From: Dehalococcoidia bacterium
GTDB lineage: Bacteria; Chloroflexota; Dehalococcoidia; UBA3495; JAAXIE01
Reading direction: 5' to 3'
Assembly: GCA_012270525.1 (NCBI GenBank)
Contig: JAAXIE010000226.1
Span: 1 to 10,993, forward strand
DNA: 10,993 nt
Part shown: piece after piece, positions 7,071-10,993 of the stretch
Numbering within the stretch: position 1 is the first letter of the stretch
Layout: every line of letters begins with the position of its first letter
Notes under the pieces: model-generated
What the model saw: only the letters and a program-made list of their open reading frames with translations
What the model was told of the DNA's origin: nothing
The model's database searches: none
Program-made: the position numbers and the translations under genes

Positions 7071-8140
7071 TGTCCCTCTCCCTGCTCCGCATCCCTCCGG
7101 CGCAGCCGCAACGGGATGGGGGCTTCCATGCCCACCCGTTGATGTGTTGACACCTCCGGCCAGTGAGGTTCCACTGAAATCTCCTCATAGCCCGGTCGTT
7201 CCCGGCGCAACCGGTCCTCGTCCACCATGGTGAGAGCATCCCCCACACAGACCTCGACGCAGATACCGCACCCCCGGCAGAACTCCACGTCGATGCGGTA
7301 ACCCTGGTGGGCCAGACCTTCCCGAACGATGAAACCCGTACCGTCGGGGCACATCACCTCACTGATGCAGCTGTTGGGGCAGATGCATTGGGCGTCGTTG
7401 CACACCGGCACCTTGTCCCGCCAGACGAAGGGACTACCCTGACGGAAGCCGGGCAGCTTGTCGTACCGGTCGAAACTGTAATACTGGGGTAGACTCGATA
7501 TCTCGGCGTGTTGGATGCGGGCCGGTCGGCGGTCCGTACGGAACTGGACGCCCCCCAGTGCATCCACTTTATCGTAGGCTTCCAAGGCTGCCTGCGCGTT
7601 GAGATCACCCAGCCTGCCGGGGAAATTCTCCCGAATGCAGTCGCTCAGGGCGGCCATATCCACGGCCTCGGTGATGCGCGCATAGGCCCCCAGCATTGTG
7701 ATGCCCACCGGAGGCGGTGTTCGCCCCAGCAGCCGTTCAGCGATCTCGGTAGCGTCCACCGCGGCCACGACGCCCTCGAAGTCGAAAGGAAGATCCAGGT
7801 CTCCGGGGGCCTTGGGACTATTGACCAGCAGCACCCCACGCTTCATCCGCCCGATGGCATCGGCGATCAACTCGTGACTGTTCTCCTTGGCCGTGAGGAG
7901 CAGTTCCTCCTGGAAGACGATGACCTCTTCAGGTCGGTAATTGGCACAACTGGCCAATCCGGGCGAGTCAGATATCTTCACATAGTTGATGACTGGTGCG
8001 CTCCGCGCGCGGGTGCCGGGGTACACATTCACCGAGACGTACTGGCCCTGGTCGGAGTAGAGCTTCGCCAGCACCTCTCCAGCCTGCACCGACCCCTGCC
8101 CCGACATGCACAGCAGGTTCAGTTCTTTGTTCTGGGGCAT
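7067..8140 (-). CDS. 2-oxoacid:ferredoxin oxidoreductase, fused gamma-delta subunit
   Basis: This 357-residue protein joins the gamma domain (about 5-190; GQGSVQAGEVLAK near 14-26 and VYPGTRARSAPVINYVKISD near 39-58) to a ferredoxin-like delta domain. Its second cluster motif is regular: C288, C291, C294, C298 in FCRGCGICVEVC. The first is not: cysteines at 247, 252, 254, 258 and 264 (VCNDAQCICPNSC, then ISEVMCP) do not fit CxxCxxCxxxCP. The delta domain passes electrons from the beta-subunit cluster to ferredoxin. I start at ATG 8140, with GGAGGG 4 nt upstream; an in-frame GTG at 8152 would add four residues. It is the first gene of the operon and overlaps alpha by 4 nt. A fused gamma-delta in a three-gene set recalls Moorella oxalate oxidoreductase, but other 2-oxoacid enzymes share it. 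Confidence 0.9.
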   Translation of the reverse strand: MPQNKELNLLCMSGQGSVQAGEVLAKLYSDQGQYVSVNVYPGTRARSAPVINYVKISDSPGLASCANYRPEEVIVFQEELLLTAKENSHELIADAIGRMKRGVLLVNSPKAPGDLDLPFDFEGVVAAVDATEIAERLLGRTPPPVGITMLGAYARITEAVDMAALSDCIRENFPGRLGDLNAQAALEAYDKVDALGGVQFRTDRRPARIQHAEISSLPQYYSFDRYDKLPGFRQGSPFVWRDKVPVCNDAQCICPNSCISEVMCPDGTGFIVREGLAHQGYRIDVEFCRGCGICVEVCVGDALTMVDEDRLRRERPGYEEISVEPHWPEVSTHQRVGMEAPIPLRLRRRDAEQGEGQ

Positions 8141-8188
8141 CCTGCCCTCCACATCCCGCCAATACAGCGATTCGGCAAGTCCAACTCG

Positions 8189-8217
8189 ACCGGTATCCGG
8201 TGATGGATTATATCACC
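8189..8217. promoter_or_regulatory. Two overlapping dyads covering the oxidoreductase operon promoter (operator candidate)
   Basis: GGTGAT (8199-8204) and ATCACC (8212-8217) form a perfect 6-bp inverted repeat with a 7-nt centre. ACCGG (8189-8193) and CCGGT (8197-8201) form a second, 5 bp with a 3-nt centre. The first straddles the -10 hexamer and the second covers the expected transcription start. This is where a repressor of the operon would be expected to bind. No regulator gene is visible in the window. Confidence 0.45.
8207..8215 (-). promoter_or_regulatory. Extended -10 promoter of the gamma-delta/alpha/beta/ligase operon
   Basis: The minus strand reads TGATATAAT, that is TGnTATAAT: a perfect -10 hexamer (8212-8207) with the extended TG. 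No good -35 lies at 17 nt; the nearest is TTAACA, about 20 nt upstream. The start would be near 8200, giving a leader of about 60 nt before ATG 8140. Confidence 0.6.
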
Positions 8218-8254
8218 TGGAGATCGGACCGCTGTTAAGCAGTGACACGCTTCT

Positions 8255-8284
8255 TTGACAATCCCCATGGGTGTTGGTTAGACT
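8255..8284 (+). promoter_or_regulatory. Sigma70-type promoter of the DEAD-box helicase gene
   Basis: A perfect TTGACA (8255-8260) is followed after 18 nt by TAGACT (8279-8284), 4 of 6 to consensus. Transcription would start near 8291 and leave a leader of about 110 nt before the ribosome binding site at 8390. It is back to back with the oxidoreductase operon promoter, about 40 bp apart. Confidence 0.5.
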
Positions 8285-8389
8285 GAGATCACATGATACC
8301 CGCGATAGCCTTCCGCTCCACGACGACTCGAAGAACCGGACTCCCTTCCCTTTGCGCTCTCCCACAATAACCGCGCTACGCCCGCCGAC

Positions 8390-8407
8390 GGAGGTCTCCC
8401 GATTATT
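8390..8407 (+). promoter_or_regulatory. Ribosome binding site GGAGGT with ATT ATT as candidate start codons
   Basis: GGAGGT (8390-8395) is the strongest Shine-Dalgarno sequence near the helicase. The helicase frame is open from just after a TAG at 8306-8308 and has no ATG, GTG or TTG until ATG 8696, which lies inside the Q motif. The codons at normal spacing are ATT 8402 (6 nt) and ATT 8405 (9 nt). Confidence 0.5.
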
Positions 8408-9808
8408 TCCCCAGTCTTCAACAAACTGTTAGGTATATTCCGCCGCAAGGATGCCCCTCCTGCAGCATACGAGGCATCCCCAACCCCACCGCCCCAACAG
8501 ACCAGGGCATCTTCCGGCGAAACACGAACTCCCCATCCCAGCCAAGGGCCTTCGGCCCCGCCATCTACCTCAAGGCGGGCGCCCGGCAGGAAGCACCGCT
8601 CCGACAGCGGCAGCAAGCGCAAGGCCCCCAGTCGCGATGATGGTGTTTTCGGCTCTCTGCCAGTCCAGGGCCCCATCGCCCAGGCACTGGATGAGATGGG
8701 TTACGCCGAGCCCACACCCATTCAGGAGAAGGTCGTCCCCCTGGTTCGCAACGGGCGCGACCTGATCGGCCAAGCCCAGACGGGCACCGGCAAGACCGCT
8801 GCTTTCGGCATACCGCTGGTGGAGAAACTCGACCCCAGCCTCAGGCTACCCCAAGCACTGGTACTGACCCCCACCAGGGAACTCGCTAAGCAGGTGCACG
8901 GCGAAATTGCCCGCCTCGGCAAATACCGGAACATCCATCCAGTGACCATCTACGGCGGTCAGGCCATGAGTCGCCAGTTGACTGCACTGGAGCGTGGCGT
9001 GCAGGTCATAGTGGCCACGCCGGGACGCCTGATGGACCACATGTACCGTGGCACCGTCGATCTCGGCAGCATCTCTGTTGTGGTGCTGGATGAGGCCGAC
9101 CAGATGCTGGACATCGGGTTCGCCGAGGATATCGAGTACATCCTGCAATACGTACCCAAGCCACGCCAGACCCTACTCTTCTCCGCCACCATGCCCGCCC
9201 CCATCAGGAGCCTCGCTCGCCGTTACCTGCGCAACCCGGAGTGGGTGCGCACGGGGGGCGATGCCGAGCCGGTGGAGCAGGTGGAGCAAGTCTATTACGA
9301 GGTGGCCACCGAAGACCGCACTCCCCTGCTCTGCGAACTCGTCGACGGTCCAGACGCGGTCACCCAATGCCTCATCTTCCGGCGCACCAAGATCGGCGTC
9401 GACCGGCTGGTATCCGAGCTACGGCGACGCCGTATGGACGCCGAGGCCATTCATGGGGACATGAGCCAAGCCCAGCGTGAGGCGGTGATGAACCGGTTCC
9501 GTGCGAGCCGGTTGCGCATCCTGGTCGCCACCAACGTGGCAGCCCGCGGGCTGGACATACCCGCCGTATCCCACGTCGTGAACTACGACATGCCCAGCAA
9601 TCTGGAGGAATACGTCCACCGCATCGGGCGCACCGCCCGCATGGGCCGACCCGGCACCGCCATTACTTTCGTCTCCGAGTGGGATTTCGACATGCTGGAC
9701 ACCATCCACGCCCACATCGGTGATGACCTGCAGCCGGGCCGCTGGCCCCACGAACGTGAAGCAGAGGCGACACGTCCCGCAATGGAGGACCAGCGGGCCG
9801 CCGTCTAG
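8402..9808 (+). CDS. DEAD-box ATP-dependent RNA helicase, probable AUU start
   Basis: This is an ATP-driven RNA duplex unwinder of the DEAD-box family, 468 residues from ATT 8402. Residues 1-10 read IISPVFNKLL (with Met at the start if used), then GIFRRK. A disordered linker follows: Pro/Ser/Gln-rich to about 60, Lys/Arg-rich to about 80. F83 and PTPIQ (to Q108) form the Q motif. Then come motif I AQTGTGKT (125-132), Ia PTRELA (157-162), Ib TPGRLMD (206-212), II DEAD (230-233), III SAT (261-263), V ATNVAARGLD (376-385) and VI HRIGRTARMGR (406-416). The C-terminal tail is short, with no RNA-binding domain. Starting at ATG 8696 would delete the Q motif aromatic residue and helix, so a longer protein is more likely. 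A sequencing error that hides a normal start is the alternative. It stands alone and converges on the downstream oxidoreductase gene with a 27-nt gap. Confidence 0.9.
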   Translation: MISPVFNKLLGIFRRKDAPPAAYEASPTPPPQQTRASSGETRTPHPSQGPSAPPSTSRRAPGRKHRSDSGSKRKAPSRDDGVFGSLPVQGPIAQALDEMGYAEPTPIQEKVVPLVRNGRDLIGQAQTGTGKTAAFGIPLVEKLDPSLRLPQALVLTPTRELAKQVHGEIARLGKYRNIHPVTIYGGQAMSRQLTALERGVQVIVATPGRLMDHMYRGTVDLGSISVVVLDEADQMLDIGFAEDIEYILQYVPKPRQTLLFSATMPAPIRSLARRYLRNPEWVRTGGDAEPVEQVEQVYYEVATEDRTPLLCELVDGPDAVTQCLIFRRTKIGVDRLVSELRRRRMDAEAIHGDMSQAQREAVMNRFRASRLRILVATNVAARGLDIPAVSHVVNYDMPSNLEEYVHRIGRTARMGRPGTAITFVSEWDFDMLDTIHAHIGDDLQPGRWPHEREAEATRPAMEDQRAAV

Positions 9809-9835
9809 GAGTCCAGAGCAGGCCCCCGCACGCCT

Positions 9836-10837
9836 TTACGCTCCCGGAGCGCAGGCTCGAATCACGCGCATCGCATCTTCCTTGGCCGTGGAGCCCTCGA
9901 CCCGCGGCGTCACGATGGGCAGCTTGAGACCGGCTGCGTGGTACTGGCCAATCCTGTCCTGGCACTCCTCCGCCGTCCCCACCAAGGCTATCTGGTCGAT
10001 CAGGTCCGCTGGCACCAACCGGCGGGCGCGTTCGTGGTCCCCTGCCTGCCAAGCCAGCTTCACCTGTTCGATTTCATCAGGATACCCCGCGTCGGCCATC
10101 AGCTTGCGGTAGCGGGGCCAGAAACCGGCATAGGTTGCCATCGGACCACGCATCTTGTCCCTGGCTTCATCCTTGTCGTCAGACACGAAGCAGTTGACCA
10201 AGCTTGTCACGTCCACATCGGCAGGGTCCTTTCCGGCCCGTTCTGCCCCCAATGCCACGTTCTCGGCTGCAACCTTCGCGTGCTCGGGGGTGCACCAGGT
10301 GAGGATGGTCCCCTCCGATATTTCGCCCGTTATCTGCAGCATCTTGGGGCGGACGGCTGCGATATAGATGGGCACCTCTTTACGCTGGGTCTCGAACCAG
10401 AAGTCGAACTGCTGGATGTTGGTTACTTCACCGGGATATGAGATGCGCCCGTCCCTCAGCAACCCGCGCACGATGTCGATGCACTCCCGCACCCGTTGCA
10501 CCGGCTGGTTGAACACCAAGCCATGCTCAGGCTCCACCTGCACCTTGTGGCTGGAGCCGATACCGAGGATGAATCGCCCAGCGGAGTAGAGGTCAACAGT
10601 AGCCGCCGCCATGGCGATGGTCGGTGCAGTACGGGCAAACACGCTGGTGATGCTGGTGCCCAGCATTATTCTGCTGGTACGCATGGCAATAGCCGTCAGG
10701 ATAGCGAACTGGTCCCCAGCATGTCCCTCGGCCACCCACGCCGACTCATACCCCAACTCCTCCGCCAGCACTGCGCACTCCACGATCTCCAAGGGCTCCA
10801 ACCCACGAGAAAACCCGACGCCGACACGTTCCGTCAT
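9836..10837 (-). CDS. LLM-class (luciferase-like/Mer-like) F420- or FMN-dependent oxidoreductase
   Basis: This 333-residue TIM-barrel oxidoreductase belongs to the bacterial luciferase superfamily. The start MTERVGVGFSRGLEPLEIVE and the run IMLGTSITSVFARTAPTIAM, AAATVDLYSAGRFILGIGSS resemble methylene-H4MPT reductase (Mer) and F420-dependent dehydrogenases, where the non-prolyl cis bulge and the GIGSS segment shape the cofactor site. The C-terminal part (about 230-333) is the usual helical cap and ends RVIRACAPGA. I chose ATG 10837, with GAGG 5 nt upstream. An upstream ATG at 10915 would add 26 residues encoded by promoter sequence. By family resemblance I lean to coenzyme F420 rather than FMN, but the cofactor cannot be proven by eye. 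The substrate is unknown. It is monocistronic here and divergent from the gene entering at the right edge. Confidence 0.9.
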   Translation of the reverse strand: MTERVGVGFSRGLEPLEIVECAVLAEELGYESAWVAEGHAGDQFAILTAIAMRTSRIMLGTSITSVFARTAPTIAMAAATVDLYSAGRFILGIGSSHKVQVEPEHGLVFNQPVQRVRECIDIVRGLLRDGRISYPGEVTNIQQFDFWFETQRKEVPIYIAAVRPKMLQITGEISEGTILTWCTPEHAKVAAENVALGAERAGKDPADVDVTSLVNCFVSDDKDEARDKMRGPMATYAGFWPRYRKLMADAGYPDEIEQVKLAWQAGDHERARRLVPADLIDQIALVGTAEECQDRIGQYHAAGLKLPIVTPRVEGSTAKEDAMRVIRACAPGA

Positions 10838-10869
10838 AGCTGCCTCACAATCCGATATCGTTACCCCCC

Positions 10870-10878
10870 ATAATAGCA
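10870..10878 (-). promoter_or_regulatory. Extended -10 promoter of the LLM oxidoreductase gene
   Basis: The minus strand reads TGCTATTAT, TGn plus TATTAT (5 of 6). The position where a -35 should lie (10898-10893, GAACGG) is not consensus. Transcription would begin near 10863, about 25 nt before ATG 10837. Confidence 0.5.
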
Positions 10879-10894
10879 ACCCCAGGCTGGCCCC

Positions 10895-10907
10895 GTTCCA
10901 GGGGAAC
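10895..10907. promoter_or_regulatory. Perfect dyad GTTCC-AGG-GGAAC (operator candidate)
   Basis: The 5-bp arms with a 3-nt centre sit on the -35 position of the LLM gene promoter. They lie between the two divergent extended -10 elements (10870-10878 and 10941-10949). The half-site GGAAC is the same word repeated in the 845-1250 cluster, which may be coincidence. Confidence 0.35.
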
Positions 10908-10940
10908 CCTGCCACATGCGGCCTACGAGACCAACGACTC

Positions 10941-10949
10941 TGCTAAAAT
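10941..10949 (+). promoter_or_regulatory. Extended -10 promoter of the gene entering at the right edge
   Basis: TGCTAAAAT is TGn plus TAAAAT (5 of 6 to consensus). No good -35 is visible. The start would be near 10956, leaving a leader of about 33 nt to the ATG at 10989. Confidence 0.45.
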
Positions 10950-10988
10950 GACACAAAGCCCGAGGATTTTGATGTAGGGGCCCAAGAC

Positions 10989-10993
10989 ATGGG
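10989..10993 (+). CDS. Start of an unidentified gene cut by the window edge
   Basis: ATG at 10989 follows AGGGG (10976-10980) by 8 nt, downstream of the extended -10 at 10941-10949. Only one full codon is visible, so nothing can be said of the product. The promoter, ribosome binding site and start in correct order make a real start plausible. Confidence 0.4.

Noticed and set aside
1..8152. An oxalate-degrading locus (Frc-like CoA-transferase plus fused gamma-delta oxidoreductase, as in Moorella oxalate oxidoreductase)
   Set aside because: The alpha subunit has Gly34 where oxalate oxidoreductase has its oxalate-binding Arg. No oxalyl-CoA decarboxylase is present, and the CoA-transferase is a separate transcription unit about 3 kb from the operon.
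8451..8765. A separate small gene starting at ATG 8451
   Set aside because: It runs in another frame over the helicase linker and Q motif, with no ribosome binding site at proper distance; it matters only if a frameshift error is shown.
10838..10915. A 26-residue N-terminal extension of the LLM oxidoreductase from ATG 10915
   Set aside because: It would be encoded by the extended -10 promoter sequence, and the family alignment begins at MTERVGVGF with a ribosome binding site of its own.

Overview
The window looks like chromosome from a moderately GC-rich bacterium. The gene mix is a ferredoxin-dependent 2-oxoacid oxidoreductase, a family III CoA-transferase, an amidase with a tiny partner gene, and a Mer/F420-type flavin or deazaflavin oxidoreductase. 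This suggests an anaerobic or microaerophilic, possibly uncultured lineage. A Chloroflexota (Dehalococcoidia/SAR202-like) origin is my best guess, but it is inference from gene content only. I see no rRNA, tRNA, CRISPR array, insertion sequence or phage gene.

Layout, left to right: (1) 1-530, minus: 5' part of a CaiB/BaiF (formyl-CoA transferase-like) gene, cut by the window edge, with a clear sigma70-type promoter at 562-590. (2) About 600-1578: a gene-free, C-rich block holding a cluster of short repeated words (TCGGAACA, AGCTAC, AAATCG). (3) 1579-3194, plus: a two-gene unit, a 72-residue GatC/AtzG-like protein overlapping an amidase-signature enzyme by 4 nt. (4) 8140-3265, minus: a four-gene operon for a 2-oxoacid:ferredoxin oxidoreductase (fused gamma-delta, alpha, beta) followed by an AMP-forming acyl-CoA ligase. 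It is driven by an extended -10 promoter that lies inside two overlapping dyads. (5) 8402-9808, plus: a DEAD-box RNA helicase with no ATG, GTG or TTG start upstream of its Q motif; the best start is ATT behind a GGAGGT ribosome binding site. (6) 10837-9836, minus: an LLM-class oxidoreductase. (7) 10941-10993, plus: a divergent promoter, ribosome binding site and the first bases of another gene.

Working together: the oxidoreductase would interconvert a 2-oxoacid and CoA with acyl-CoA, CO2 and reduced ferredoxin. The downstream ligase makes acyl-CoA from a free acid and ATP, and the CoA-transferase moves CoA between acids, so the theme is acyl-CoA metabolism. Residues that hold the pyruvate carboxylate in classical PFOR are changed here in both alpha and beta, so the substrate is probably not pyruvate. 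The points most worth a second look are this altered active site, the odd first Fe-S motif of gamma-delta, the AUU-type helicase start, and the repeat-word cluster in the 1-kb intergenic block.
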